A stretch of DNA of 64,000 bases from Amborella trichopoda (lineage: Eukaryota; Streptophyta; Magnoliopsida; Amborellales; Amborellaceae): assembly GCF_000471905.2 (NCBI RefSeq), contig NW_006497560.1:135323-199322 (forward strand), given 5' to 3'. The position numbers and the translations under genes are program-made. Positions 12,368 through 24,006 of the stretch are shown here, in pieces. How positions within the stretch are numbered: the stretch's first letter is position 1; each line of letters starts with the position of its first letter. Under the pieces are notes generated by a model. It was not told the DNA's origin and did not search any database. It saw only the letters and a list, made by a program, of their open reading frames with translations.

Positions 12368-12560
12368 TTGGATCGCATTTCTATAATATGCTGTCCAGGG
12401 GTAGAAAGCATCCACTTTAAAGAGGGATGAAAATAGGCGGTTCATCTAAAACCAATTGTAACTTAACTAATGGTCTAGATGTTTTTTAATACAATTATTA
12501 TTTTTAGTTTTTAATTTTTTTTTTATATTCATGATCTTTATGCCAAAGATTATAGATTAA
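12368..12560 (+). repeat. Dispersed repeat, copy 1
   Basis: This stretch aligns with 25,628-25,820 along its length. Both contain GGATCGCAT, AAAGCATC, AAATAGG, TTCATCTAAAA or TCCATCTAAAA, a shared 'ggtc(c/t)a(g/a)atgtttt' word, and an ATATTCATG near the end. The size and AT-rich interior suggest a MITE or SINE-like family. No coding capacity is present. Confidence 0.55.
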
Positions 12561-13380
12561 ATATATTTAAAAAATACATTTATTGCCAAGCCTGCATTTC
12601 TAAACTATGCTGGCTAACCGCATCCTAACTGCATCCATGATTAAATAACTTGTGCTCTGAACGACCACCGCTTATATTTCTAGACTAACTAAATCAGGTC
12701 ACATAGGAGTTGCAATGGGACAGTAGTCCCAGCCGGCCCAATCTACTGGGCCCTAAAAGAGTAAGGCCCACAGTGGCTCAAGGGTCGGTACCAGCCCAAT
12801 TCGGCCCTTGCGACCCTTAAGATCAAGGACAATAATGGCCTCATGATATCTATCCATATCTTTCATTAAGAAGAGATGAGAAAGCAAAGTCCTTTAAGGA
12901 GAAGGAGAATAAATGCGAGTCTATCCCTCTTGACATGGCGGTTGCTTCCAAAATAGGGTCGAGTGGTCAAATTTGGGTTACATTCGAAATGTCAAAGGCA
13001 GCCAAAAGAGAGAGGAAAAAAATAGAACGAAGATAAGGGAATTCAAAATTTAGAACCCATAAGAAATTTGATTGTAGGAAGAGAGACCGAAAGGCACAAT
13101 TAGTGGTTTTTCGAAACTGTTTGTAGGAATAAAAACCACAACTTCTCAAAAAAATTAGTGGGAATGAAAATCACAACATAAAACGAAGATATTGTATGTA
13201 AAAGAGAGGGGACACATAGTTTATTACAGCTACTCCATCGATGCGTCTAGGGCGAGACATAGATAGAGAGATGAGGATTTAGAGAGAGAGAAGGGCAAGG
13301 GAGGTTTTAGAGATTCAAAGAATGAGTTTCTCCATGAGCTCAGGCTTCACATGCATTACTTAAAGACAGTGGAGGGCGCC
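12561..13380. other. Distal upstream region of the MYB gene
   Basis: No gene was seen. A GC-rich piece at 12,720-12,820 with repeated GGCCCA/TGGGCC words stands out and could be a fragment of a DNA transposon. From 13,200 the sequence becomes GA/CT-rich and leads into the MYB promoter. Confidence 0.5.
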
Positions 13381-13424
13381 ACGCTCGCTTCACACCAAAA
13401 AGCCCAACCCCCTTGACCCAATCA

Positions 13425-13431
13425 ACCAAAC
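13425..13431 (+). promoter_or_regulatory. Possible SMRE (secondary-wall MYB-responsive element)
   Basis: ACCAAAC fits ACC(A/T)A(A/C)(T/C), the site bound by MYB46/MYB83, the master switches of secondary-wall formation. It lies about 250 bases before the TATA box of the MYB gene. MYB20/43-group genes are known to act below MYB46/83, so the site makes sense, but a 7-base match may be chance. Confidence 0.35.
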
Positions 13432-13590
13432 AACCATTCTTTCTCTCTCCTCTCTTTTTCTCTCTAGATTGGCCCCTGTAAAAGGGTCACACGCGCGGAA
13501 GGGCATTTCGACCTGGGTACCATGGACTCCTCCCATGCTTGTGATGCAAGCAAAGCTGCAGCTCAAGAGGCGCTATCTGACGCTGATGCG

Positions 13591-13629
13591 CACGTGTGGG
13601 ACCCATAGTGCTTGCCTCCTTCACACGTG
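13591..13629 (+). promoter_or_regulatory. Two G-boxes upstream of the MYB TATA box
   Basis: CACGTG occurs at 13,591-13,596 and 13,624-13,629, the second inside the palindrome ACACGTGT. They lie 50-95 bases upstream of the TATA box. G-boxes are bound by bHLH and bZIP factors, and the ACGTG core is also that of ABA-response elements. Binding here is inferred from sequence only. Confidence 0.45.
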
Positions 13630-13680
13630 TGTAAAGGAGACTTTGATTACAAAGCAAGGGCCCCCCTTTCCTAGCCATCA

Positions 13681-13686
13681 TATATA
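13681..13686 (+). promoter_or_regulatory. TATA box of the MYB gene
   Basis: TATATA followed by GGGG lies 188 bases before the MYB start codon. Transcription would be expected to start near 13,710, giving a leader of about 155 bases. Confidence 0.6.
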
Positions 13687-13749
13687 GGGGAAGGTGAAGG
13701 GGTGTCCAGCGTCTTTATTTGTCGACACAGCTTTCATTGTTGCAAGTGA

Positions 13750-13868
13750 AGAGAGAGAGAGGGGAAGAGTTGTGTGTTTTAGAGAGAGAGAGAGAGGGGG
13801 GGAGAGTGTGGGTTTTAGCGAGAGAAACAGAGGGGAAGAGTGTGTGTGTTTTAGAGAGAGAAAGAGAG
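13750..13868 (+). repeat. GA-rich repeats in the MYB leader
   Basis: GA dinucleotide runs alternate with a TGTGTTTTAG-type word that recurs at about 13,770, 13,808 and 13,846, giving a worn repeat of about 38 bases. It fills most of the expected 5' untranslated region. GA/CT-rich leaders are common in plants and bind BPC-type factors in some genes; no role can be shown here. Confidence 0.7.
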
Positions 13869-15770
13869 ATGGGAAGGCAACCCTGCTGCGACAAAGTAGG
13901 GCTGAAGAAGGGACCCTGGACTGCTGATGAAGACAAGAAGCTCATTAACTTCATCCTCACCAACGGCCAATGCTGCTGGAGAGCTGTCCCCAAACTAGCA
14001 GGTCTCTCTCTTTCTCTCTCCACCGTGGGATATGTTCCAAAAAAATCAAGTATTGATTACAAGTATTGCTTGATTTAAGCTTTGAAGAGAAGTAAATTCT
14101 GGACTTTTGGAATCTAAAATGAATATGGGTTTTGAGATTGGATTGTTTATCTTTCATTACCGTTGGAAGCTTTTTCTCTGTTTTATTTTCCATTTGAATT
14201 TGATTTCATCATTCTTCTATACATATTTTTTTAAGAGGACTTCGGGGAGGCTATGGTATCGTATATTTCAATTTGTCTTTAAAATGGTTGGATTCTTTTG
14301 GCTTAGGTGGTCTTTTCCATCTTTTTCCTAAAAGTCCAGAAAAAAATACCTCAACCAATTTGAATCCTGGAAATCCACGTTACTAATATTCTTTTTACTC
14401 TCTTTCTTTCTGTGGTCCTCATCCGAGTCTTATTCCCACTATTTGGATCGACTTATATTAAAGCTATATAAATCATGTTCTCTTACTGTACCCTCTTCAA
14501 AATTATCAAAAGATTGTGGCAAAGTTTTACCGTATCTTCCCTCTTATTACCCTCCTCCTTTACCTCATATAACCCTCCTCCTTTGTCGGAGCTTAAGACT
14601 TAAGACTGGCATGACCGGCTTGGAACCAGTCACAAATATATAAATTTCCCATAATCGAAATTCTTTTGGTTTATTCTCTGTCTAGAAAAGCCCACGTCGT
14701 ATTTAAAAGGCTGAAATATTTGAATTACTTGATGAAATTTCTTGTTGAAAGTTAACCTATGTGATTTCAGGTCTTCTAAGGTGCGGAAAGAGTTGCAGGC
14801 TAAGATGGACAAACTACCTGAGGCCTGACCTCAAGAGGGGCCTGCTTTCTGAATCCGAGGAGCAGATGGTCATTGACATCCATGCATATCTTGGTAACAG
14901 GTCTCTCTCTCCCGTCTCTCTCTCCATTTAAAAGCAGGGTTGGATCCTACTGCCGAATTAAGGTTTAGGTTTTCATTATAAAAAAACCATCACCTATCAC
15001 ATTAAAAAAAACATCGAAATGAAATGAGTTTAGGTTTTCATTATCACCTACCACATTAAAAAAAACCGTCAAAAAATGAAATGAATAGAGGCTTGTCGTC
15101 CTCGTTACCTAAAATAAGGAGGCGTTTATTGAGAATTAAGCTTGCATTTACTAAATTTGGAATGTTCTCTCTCTACAGATGGTCCAAGATAGCTGCACAT
15201 TTGCCCGGAAGAACCGACAATGAGATCAAGAACTACTGGAACACTCACATAAAGAAGAAGCTTAGAAAGATGGGTATCGACCCGGTGACCCACAAGCCCA
15301 TTGCCTCTTCTTCCCCTGCAACAACAGAGGAAAAACCTGCTGATTCTCTCTCCAAACCCGAAGAAACCCCATTGAATTTAGCCCTGCCAGAAACCCAAGA
15401 AAAAGCTCAATCCAATAAGTCAGAACTCGCGGAAGAAGAGACCAGCATAAACAGTGGTGCACCTCTAGTGAAGCCCACATTCTCCGATAAAAGCCCAGAG
15501 TTTTTCTGCACAGATGAGGTGCCACTAATTGAACCCCATGAAATCATGGTTCCTTGTGCTTCTACTTCTTCTTGTTGTTCTTCTAGCTCTATGTGGAACA
15601 ATGAAGAATCGCCCTTGCACCTACCTGATATCATGTGGCAAATGCATGGGATTGAAGATTTAGAGGAATGGGACTGGAATTCAGACCTCTGTTCAATTTC
15701 TAGTAATGGAGGAGCCGATCCATTTGGACAGTATCAGAGGACTCTGTTTCAGTTTGATCAGATGCTATAA
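13869..15770 (+). CDS. R2R3-MYB transcription factor, MYB20/MYB43-like
   Basis: This is a three-exon gene: exon 1 13,869-14,001, exon 2 14,771-14,900, exon 3 15,179-15,770. The introns are 769 and 278 bases with GT-AG ends, and exon 2 has the 130-base size usual for R2R3-MYB genes. The product is 284 residues. R2 has W17, W37 and W57 and R3 has L70, W89 and W108, the normal spacing. The start [18 protein letters not shown], the R2 stretch [18 protein letters not shown] and the [12 protein letters not shown] stretch just after R3 fit the MYB20/43 group better than MYB42/85 or MYB40/99. Those groups activate lignin, phenylalanine and secondary-wall genes and repress flavonoid branches in Arabidopsis. 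The [DE]Lx2[RK]x3L bHLH-contact motif is not present in R3. The C-terminal region is acidic, Ser-rich and Trp-containing ([10 protein letters not shown]), as in an activation domain. It should act in the nucleus. The gene has no frame breaks and is probably functional. Confidence 0.95.
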
Positions 15771-15910
15771 CTATGAGAAAGTGAGAGAGAGAGATGGAAT
15801 GCGTGTAATTAAAGAGAACAAAAGAGAAGCAAAGGTTTCTTTTTACTGTGTATTAACTTTTAACTTACGATTGATGTGTTTGTATGGGACAATAATGAAT
15901 GAAGGGCGAA
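15771..15910 (+). other. 3' untranslated region of the MYB gene
   Basis: After the TAA at 15,768 the sequence is GA-rich and then T-rich. The AATAATGAATGAA word at 15,889-15,901 is a plausible plant near-upstream polyadenylation element. The actual end is not known from sequence. Confidence 0.4.
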
Positions 15911-17919
15911 AGGGAAGGGGAGAGAGAAACCCATCATGAAATTTAGAAGTTTTCCTTGAGCAGATTGATTGATGGAGATTTTTCTCCTCTTCCATTTGTT
16001 TTTTCTTTTCTTTTTCCTATTTCCTAGTTCGGTTGTAAAATCAGGCCATTTTTGCCTGAAGAAAAAGAAAAAGAAAGCAAAAAGCGAGAAAGAAGCCAAT
16101 GTCAAAGATGACTTGCTTCCAAAAGAAAATATTTATGGATAAATATTTATTCTGTTAAATTGTATGAAGTCTTTTTTTTCTTTTTTTATTTATTTTTTAA
16201 AGTATGTATGAAGTCATTATTGACTCATAACTTTGATTCCCTCCCTCAAAATCCCTAAACATTTAGTGTTTTATTTTGCTTCAATTTTTCTGTGTTGTGC
16301 TGTAAATATTCTTCTTGATTCGATAAGGATGCCACTATACAACGTTTATGGGAGAACAGTATTTTCATCATCCATAGGTTTAAAAGCCGTTCAATTTTTT
16401 TGGACAACGTGGATAAATCGATCTCACCTGACATATTTTTCATGCGAAAAACATAGGAAACCACAACAGCTCTACGAAAACTGTTACGACTTTTCAAGCA
16501 AAACCACAACGGCAGAGGCAAAACACTATTTTTTTCGCCCTATGACAGTTTTACTAAATTTCACCAAAATTTGGTTATCTAATTCTTCCTTTCTCTTTCT
16601 CGCTTTTAAGACTAAACAAAACTATGTGCAAGTATCTGCGCATTGTTCATAAGATCATTAATGAAACATGAAGTGTAAATATACACGTATGTGCTCATAG
16701 TTCGTAAGATAATTAATAAAGAAACATGAAGTGTAATTTTTAATCAAATAATATGAATAAAACAGTAATCATTATGGCGGCCATGATGGTGATGGATTTA
16801 TTTTTAAATGGAATTTACAGGTGAAAAGCCATCACAACGACCTGCTTCACTTCCTAGCAGAGAAGCTAATACATTGCATTAGCATTCAATCAATTAAATT
16901 ATTGGAACATGCCCTTTTTCAACCTTGAAATATCATATTAAATCATTAAATATCTTAAATAGCTGTCCATGAATTATCCAAGAATTGAGCAACAATTATT
17001 TGAATCATTATACAATGGCTTTGTGTAAGTCAATGTAGCCAGTAACATCTTTTGGCTGCATCAAGCCAATTAACCTTCTCTTTTCAATATTCATAATTAG
17101 TATAAAAAAAAAAAAAGATTATTGGATTTTTTTTTTCGTCCCACCTCTATAAGAGCTTGTAGCTATTTTTTTTTTCTTGGCAACCATCTATATATTATGT
17201 TGTTACAACTGCCACCCTGACCACTTTTGCCTAGAGCGCATTCTCATTTTAAAATTTTAATTGGAGAAACATACTCGGTGCATCAAGATCCATATATCTT
17301 TTTGTGCACATGTTGAAATCTGTATGATCCACTGTTATCGGAGGGTGCATTTCGCACCCAAAATCCTATGTCTCAATTTCTGTGCACCGTCATTACAGTG
17401 TAGATTGTAGGGCTTGCACTAAAGCAAAAGTGTTTTATAAGCCAGCCTACTTACTAGCCCGCACAATCACAAAGGCTCATCTTTCATATGAACATCCACA
17501 ACTAAAGATTCCTATCCAATGGATAGAAAAATATTCTAATAAAAATATTTACAATTTTTATTTTATATTATATTATATTTTTTATATTCATGATCATCAT
17601 AGTGTAGATCATGGATCACCACAAATTTGGATCCAAGATCCATAGAAATAATGGGTATTCAAGGGAGCCCACATGAAAATACTATGTGTCGAGGGGCTCA
17701 TAAAAATCCTGCACTAAAACCAGATCCTTCAACTAGTCGCGTGAATCAACATCACTTGTTTGGAAAATATGGGGCATATCTCTATTTTGATTTTACTATA
17801 GTATCGTCACTAGGTCAACAACTCAGTTATGCTATTCTTATTCTCTCCATTGATCCTTTTGATGGACTGTGGAGGAACGATACCACACATTGGACGGTTA
17901 AGGAGTGATAGGAAGGAAA
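15911..17919. other. AT-rich intergenic sequence after the MYB gene
   Basis: No protein similarity was recognised, although frames of up to 139 codons occur at 16,233-16,652 in AT-rich DNA. The segment has many homopolymer T runs and no clear terminal repeats. Confidence 0.6.
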
Positions 17920-18060
17920 CCCAAGTGATAGTTTCTTAAAACACTGTACCTTTACTATTATTAAACCCCAAGAGAAAGTTTCTTAATACATGATACCTTT
18001 ACTATTATTAAATCCCAAGTGATAGATTCTTAATTCATGATACCTTTACTATCACTAATA
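17920..18060 (+). repeat. 47-bp tandem repeat, three copies
   Basis: Units begin with CCCAAG at 17,920, 17,967 and 18,014, exactly 47 bases apart. Each contains a TTCTTAA word and GTACCTTTACTAT or GATACCTTTACTAT. The third unit diverges at its end. Confidence 0.85.
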
Positions 18061-19200
18061 CGATATTTATTTGTTTATGTGGTTTGCTCAAGACCTTTAC
18101 GATAAAAAACAGTGTTTAAAAAAGAGGATCGGTGACCCGAATAGTTCACACCCATGCCCATGTCGGATTGGTGGTTAAGTTTGGAGAATCGACCTAATCA
18201 ATAGTTTTTGTCACAATTTGTTTTTCAAAATATCACTATAAATCTCTAAAAAATAGTGTTATTTAACTTTGCAAAAGAAATTAGGAGTTGTGCATTAGGT
18301 ATTTCTATTAATTTGTAAAAATAGGTGAATACTGAAACATTGTTTCCACATCTGGATCTCTGTATAATTATTAATTCTAATATAATATTTATATTATTTC
18401 ATCAAAATAATTTAAAAATATTAAAAAAACTTCCATATTATAAGATTAAACATAATAATTTTCCATATGAAGTGAAATTAGTATCGCATCAAAATATCAA
18501 ACAAATATTACTTCGCTTTACTCATCCAAAATTAACACAACCTAACTAACTATAATATTATATACTGAAATTGAAATTGTTGGTTTATATTTTATTATTA
18601 TTTTACTATACATATAAGAACAAGTCTAGAATATTTTATAATATCATCTAATTTAAAAAATCTTATTGATAAGTATAATAAAAAATAATAAATTACATAA
18701 TTTATAATACAAATAAATTAATAAAAAATAGAAGACTTGGTTATCAATGTATAAATATTAATTATGATATTATGATAAACATGATTAAGAAATTATTAGA
18801 TTGCATAATAATTTTCAGAAAAACACTATAATTCTCAAAAATCTAGTTTTTTAGGTTTCTTAAAGAAATAAAATTGTTTTTTTAATCCAATAAGCTAATA
18901 ATATTTTTAAAAAGAAAATACTGCAGTAAAACTTGATTTTCAAAACCCTGATTGGTACCATGGATGGAGTTTTTATTAATTATTAAAAGTTCGAAGAGGT
19001 TGTATTTTATTTGTAAATAATTTATATCAAGGTCTTGGGCTTTTTTGCACAATTATTTTTCTAAGTCTCTCTATCCATGAGGAACTCTCTCTTTATTTCT
19101 CGTCACTTAAAACCCTCTCGATCTCTCTCTGGCTAAAACTCAATTTCTACTTCTGTCTCTAGGTATCTCTCTCAGGTAGAACTCCACAGGTAGAACTCTC
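18061..19200. other. Very AT-rich sequence, then a CT-rich piece
   Basis: From 18,220 to 19,030 the DNA is extremely AT-rich with no recognisable gene. At 19,060-19,205 it becomes CT-rich with recurring CTCTCTC and a repeated CAGGTAGAACTC word. The CT-rich part may be the worn edge of an LTR-like element that includes the following hairpin and satellite array. Confidence 0.5.
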
Positions 19201-19228
19201 TCTCTCATGTGGAGTGGTAAGGGAATTG

Positions 19229-19251
19229 TCCCACATCCAAGAAATGTGGGA
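19229..19251. repeat. TCCCACAT/ATGTGGGA hairpin
   Basis: A perfect 8-base stem with a 7-base loop sits in a sentence of the form 'gtcccacat...atgtggga...atataaag', which recurs in many plant mobile elements. The downstream CATATAAAG at about 19,261 may be a TATA-like signal. Confidence 0.5.
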
Positions 19252-19384
19252 GCCATTCGTCATATAAAGACCATGAACTCAATCTTCTAATTGCCGGTTA
19301 TGGAAATCGAAATGGCTACGGAAAAGCTGCGAAAGATGATTAACATGCTGGAAGCAAAAGGCAAAGTTTACGGAATTTGTAGGG

Positions 19385-21150
19385 TTTGACGCCCACGGTC
19401 CTTTTCGTTTGAGGCCCGAAGTCTCGTCCGGGCGACACTCGCGATGTACGAAGTTTGGTGAAGCCTTGCCATAAGACCTACTTAGGAAGATCCTATTCGA
19501 ACACCAAAACTGCGAAAAAAATATATTGATGTCTATTATTATAACGAAGTTTTGTGAAGCCTTGCCATAAGACTTACTTAGGAAGATCCAATTCTAACAC
19601 CAAAACTGCGAAAAATATATTGATGTCTCTTATTATAAAACTTAAAAGTTTCACACCAAAACTGCAAATTATTATAAAACTTAAAAGTTTCACACCAAAA
19701 CTGCAAAAAATATATTGATGTCTCTTATTATAAAACTTGAAGCCTTGCCATAAGACCTACTTAGGAAGATCCTATTCGAACACCAAAACTGCGAAAAATA
19801 TATTGATGTCTCTTATTATAACGAAGTTTTGTGAAGCCTTGCCATAAGACCTACTTAGGAAGATCCAATTCTAACACCAAAACTGCGAAAAATATATTGA
19901 TGTCTCTTATTATAAAACTTAAAAGTTTCACACCAAAACTGCGAAAAATATATTGATGTCTCGTATTATAAAACTTGAAGCCTTGCCATAAGACCTACTT
20001 AGGAAGATCCTATTCGAACACCAAAACTGCGAAAAATATATTGATGTCTCTTATTATAACGAAGTTTTGTGAAGCCTTGCCATAAGACCTACTTAGGAAG
20101 ATCCAATTCTAACACCAAAACTGCGAAAAATATATTGATGTCTCTTATTATAAAACTTAAAAGTTTCACACCAAAACTGCGAAAAATATATTGATGTCTC
20201 TTATTATAAAACTTAAAAGTTTCAAAAAAAATAGGAGGCGGATATATGCAAAGTTAGGCGGGATATATGCAAAGTTAACTTAACGATTAAAAAAAAGTTA
20301 ACTAAAACTTAAAAGTTTCAAAAAAAAAAAAGTTAACTAAAACTTAAAAGTTTCAAAAAAAAAAAAAGTTAACTAAAACTTAAAAGTTTCAAAAAAAATA
20401 GTACACATGTGGCGGATATATGCAAAGTTAACTTAAAGTTTCAAAAATAGTATGCATGTGGCGGATATATGCAAAGTTGTAATAAATGGTTCTCCTATTA
20501 TTTGGAGGATTTCGGCGATACTCGATATAAAAAGTTGAGGCCTTTCCATAAAACCTAATTTGGAAGTCCAATTCTAACAACAAAACTCGGAGAAATATAT
20601 AGATGTCTCTTATTATAAACTTAAAGTTTCAAAAATAGTATGCATGTGGCCGATATAAGAAAAGTTGCAATAAAGCTTACGGACTTTGTGCGGTTGACGC
20701 CCACGATCCCTTTAGTTTGAGGCCCGAAGTCTCGTCCGGGCGACACTCGATATACGAAGTTTTGTGAAGCCTTGCCATAAGACCTACTTAGGGAGATCCA
20801 ATTCTAACACCAAAACGGCGAAAAATATATTGATGTCTCTTATTATAAAACTTAAAAGTTCAAAAAAAATAGTACGCATGTGGCGGATATATGCAAAGTT
20901 AACTTAAAGTTTCAAAAATAGTATGCATGTGGCGGATATATCCAAAGTTGTAATAAATGGTTCTCCTATTATTAGGAGGATCTCGACGATACTCGATATA
21001 AAATGTTGAGGCCTTGCCATAAAACCTAATTTGGAAGTCCAATTCTAACACCAAAACTCGGAGAAATATATAGATGTCTCTTATTATAAACTTAAAGTTT
21101 CAAAAATAGTATGCATGTGGCCGATATAAGCAAAGTTGCAATAAATGGTT
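19385..21150 (+). repeat. Complex satellite-like tandem array
   Basis: The array has nested periods. GAAGCCTTGCCATAAG recurs at about 19,460, 19,556, 19,739, 19,833, 19,977 and 20,071. The pairs are about 94 bases apart and the set repeats every 238 bases, with one longer 279-base unit at the start. A second half has a word GTAATAAATGGTTCTCCTAT at 20,479 and 20,949, showing a 470-base direct repeat. A 50-base block containing GGCCCGAAGTCTCGTCCGGG opens both halves at about 19,391 and 20,699. No coding capacity was seen. It may be the non-coding interior of a small LTR element or a local satellite. Confidence 0.8.
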
Positions 21151-21309
21151 CAACTATTTGCTATTGGATATCACATTTTTAGGGCTTAAAATTCAAGATT
21201 TTTTTTATTTCAAATCCAAAATTGTCGAGGTTGAGATTATTCTTTGAGCAATCTGACTTTAGTGCAACATTTTCCTTTGAGATTTGAGACATAACCCTAA
21301 CTAAATTTT

Positions 21310-23780
21310 GCCCTTCAATGGTTGCTATATGCTCAAAATGAATAAGGCACCAAGGCTTTAGAGTTTCTCTCTCATTTTCTTTCAAAATTATTGGTGGCTG
21401 ATTAAGGATGAACTGTTAGATATGGTGAAAGAAGTTTTGGAGACTGGGCATATTGACAAGAACATAAACATTATATTTTTTGCTTTAATTCCTAAGAAGT
21501 AATCCATTGTTGGTCTCATTGACCTTCGGCCCATTAGGTTCCTAACGAGTCTTTATAAGTTTATCGCAAAGGTCTTGGATGCTAGATTGAAAAATGTTCT
21601 ACCTTTGCTTATCTCTGGACCTAATCTGCTTTCATTCATAGAAGGCTTATCACATATAACATCATACTTTCTCAAATTACAGTTGCTCGAAGGTTTAATG
21701 GTTTTGAGGTTTCTATTGCAGGTCCAATAATTACACATCTGCAATACACAAATGATATGGTAATTTTCTGTGGAGCAGCTATGGATGAAGTTTGGAATGT
21801 TGTTACTTTTTTGAGGTGTTGGGAGCTTGCATTAAAATTGAAAGTCAATTTTCAAAAGACTTCGATTGTTGGTGTTGGTTGTGTAGAAGAGCTCATTTCA
21901 TGTGGGATATAAAGTAGAATCATCCCCAATTAAATACCCGGGCCTTCCGATTTCAGACTCAAGATTGCCAAAGAGTGTATGGGATTCAATTTTAAATAGG
22001 TATCATGTGAAATTAGATTTATGGAAATCTAAATTTTTGCCCTCGAGTGGCCATCTTACTCTGATAAATTCTTCCTTGACAAATTTACTCATTTATTAGA
22101 TGTCATTGCCCTTAATACTTAACAATATTATCAAGTTGATTGAAAGGATGATGATGAACTTTCTGTTAGGGTCTTTGGATGGGGAAAAGAAATATCACTT
22201 AGTTAATTGGGATAGAGTATGTACTCCAAAGATGGAGGTCCTTGATTGAGGTGAGTAGCTTTGGAGGAGAGTGTTGGATGCAAAATGTGAAGTGGATCAA
22301 AGTAGCCAGCTTATAAGTGGCAGGAGCGGTGGGCACAATCAATCACAACTATGGAAGGGAATTCTTAGCTGAAGGGGTTTTGTGGTAAATTACAGTCAAT
22401 GGGTGGTGGGAAAGACGGAAAGGATATATTTTGGGTTAAATAAATGGCTGGGAGATAGACAATTAAAAATTAGATTTCCTCAGCTTTCTCGAAAGTATCA
22501 AATCCTTTGGCATTGGTGAATGAGATTTGTATTATACAAGATTTGGGAACATACAATGCATTTATAACAAAATGCTTGATTCTATCATTTCCTAATTGAT
22601 TCGTTGAGGAATTGGAACATACTTATACCTCTAAAGAGGGAGATCATTAAATAATTTGGGAAGGGGAAAGTGATAGGATTTTCTTCGTTAAATTTTCCTA
22701 TAGATAATTATTCCATGATCGATTTCAATGATTTAGTAGGAGTATTAATAAGATTTGGAAATGACATGTTCCCCATGAGGTTAAAGTTTTTCTTTGGATC
22801 CTAATGCAAGAAAGAAGTCTTACTGTGGATAATCTTAGGAAATAAGTTAAAATTTTGTTTAACATTTGTTTGTTATGCAAAACGGATGAACATAATGCGG
22901 ACCATTTATTTCTCCATTGTGAATTTACAAGTTCTATTTGGAGATGGGGTTTCCATTTGAGTGGAGTTGCTATGATTTTACCTCAATACTATGCTGATAT
23001 TTTGGAGCAATTATGTGTTTCAGGACTGCTAAAGAAAGGGAGAATTTTTTGATATATTATGATGACAACATTGCTTTAGGAAGTTTGGCTGGAGCGTAAT
23101 AGAAGAACATTTAAGGGGAAACTTCTATTTATGCAACAACTACAAGAGAGGATTTTATATTCTGTATGGTCCTGGTTCTCAGTTACCAAGGAGGGACAAT
23201 GTGTCTAAGGTGGGTATTGTGTTCAATTTGGCAACAATCATGTAGCAGTGTTCTAGATCTACTACACATGTGGGAAGATAGAATCCGCTAATGAACGTTT
23301 GCGTCAAGCGTAATTTTGATGGTAGCTCGATGGGGAGCTCGGGGCCAGCCAGTATTGGAGCTGTTATTAGAAACTCAGTTAGTGATGTTCTTTATTGTTA
23401 TTTTGGTCATTGTGGTAATTCTACAACAAATATGGTTGAAATGACTGCTTTGCTTTTTGGCTACAAGGTGGTGAAAGAGAGATATCCAAGTTTGTGGTGC
23501 ATTGTAGAAAGTGACTCCCTAAACGTTATCAATCAGTATAAGCGAAATTAGAGACCACCATAGACACTGAGACCCATATGGCTTGAGGTTATGGATATAG
23601 TAGTTGGATTGCAAGTTGATTTTTAACATGTTTATAAGGGGTCAATGTGGTAGCTGAATTTTTAGCTAAACATGGAATGAGTAGTTCTCATATTGTAATT
23701 CATGATTATTTTCCATTATAATTATTATATTTACTTATATCATAAATGAAAGTTTATGATCTTGTAAAAAAAAAAAAAAA
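21310..23780 (+). mobile_element. L1-type LINE with RT, zinc-binding and RNase H remnants
   Basis: Plus-strand translation runs through the second ORF of a plant L1. At 21,310-21,420 is the pre-RT stretch ending WWLIKDELLDMV. RT follows with ALIPKK, DLRPIRFLTSLYKFIAKVL and LDARLK, and at 21,740 LQYTNDMVIFCG, where YTND stands for the catalytic FADD. Then comes YPGLPISDSRLPKSVW (21,950), the zf-RVT segment ICLLCKTDEHNADHLFLHC (22,860), and an RNase H-like domain (NFDGSSMGSSGPASIGAVIR, 23,310; ESDSLNVI, 23,505). A 15-base A run at 23,766-23,780 is the poly-A tail. Stops and frame changes occur throughout and the endonuclease ORF is missing. It is a 5'-truncated dead copy. Confidence 0.85.
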
Positions 23781-24006
23781 TTATTTGAAATGGTTTCCTA
23801 ATTTTCCTGGCCCATTTAATTGTACTTGAAGGTTTTGCGAATTGGCAATTAAGTCTATTTCGACCTCTTTAACTTACCAATTTTTTTAGTTAATGTGCTA
23901 GCAATCTCTGTCCTTCAGTTTTCAGGACAGGAACATTTTCTATTTGAATATGAATATGTGATCAAATTTCTTCTGTTGTACTAGACATATTAATACCTTG
24001 TAGAAC
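23781..24006. other. Short intergenic sequence
   Basis: AT-rich and without recognised features. The sequence right after the LINE poly-A was compared with the region before 21,310 for a target-site duplication, and none was convincing. Confidence 0.4.

Noticed and set aside
12720..12820. GC-rich piece with repeated GGCCCA words, possible hAT transposon end
   Set aside because: No terminal inverted repeats or target duplication could be found.
13469..13687. Open frames of 64-72 codons just upstream of the MYB gene on both strands
   Set aside because: They fall in the promoter, overlap each other, and have no recognised similarity.
16233..16652. Open frame of 139 codons downstream of the MYB gene
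   Set aside because: The translation looks like AT-rich noise, with an overlapping frame on the other strand and no recognised domain.
19201..19300. Possible Cassandra-type element with a 5S rRNA promoter
   Set aside because: The 5S rRNA-like internal control regions are absent; only the TCCCACAT hairpin motif is shared with other elements.
19385..21150. Direct repeats considered as a CRISPR array
   Set aside because: Unit and spacer lengths do not fit, the repeats are nested and diverged, and the context is plant nuclear DNA.
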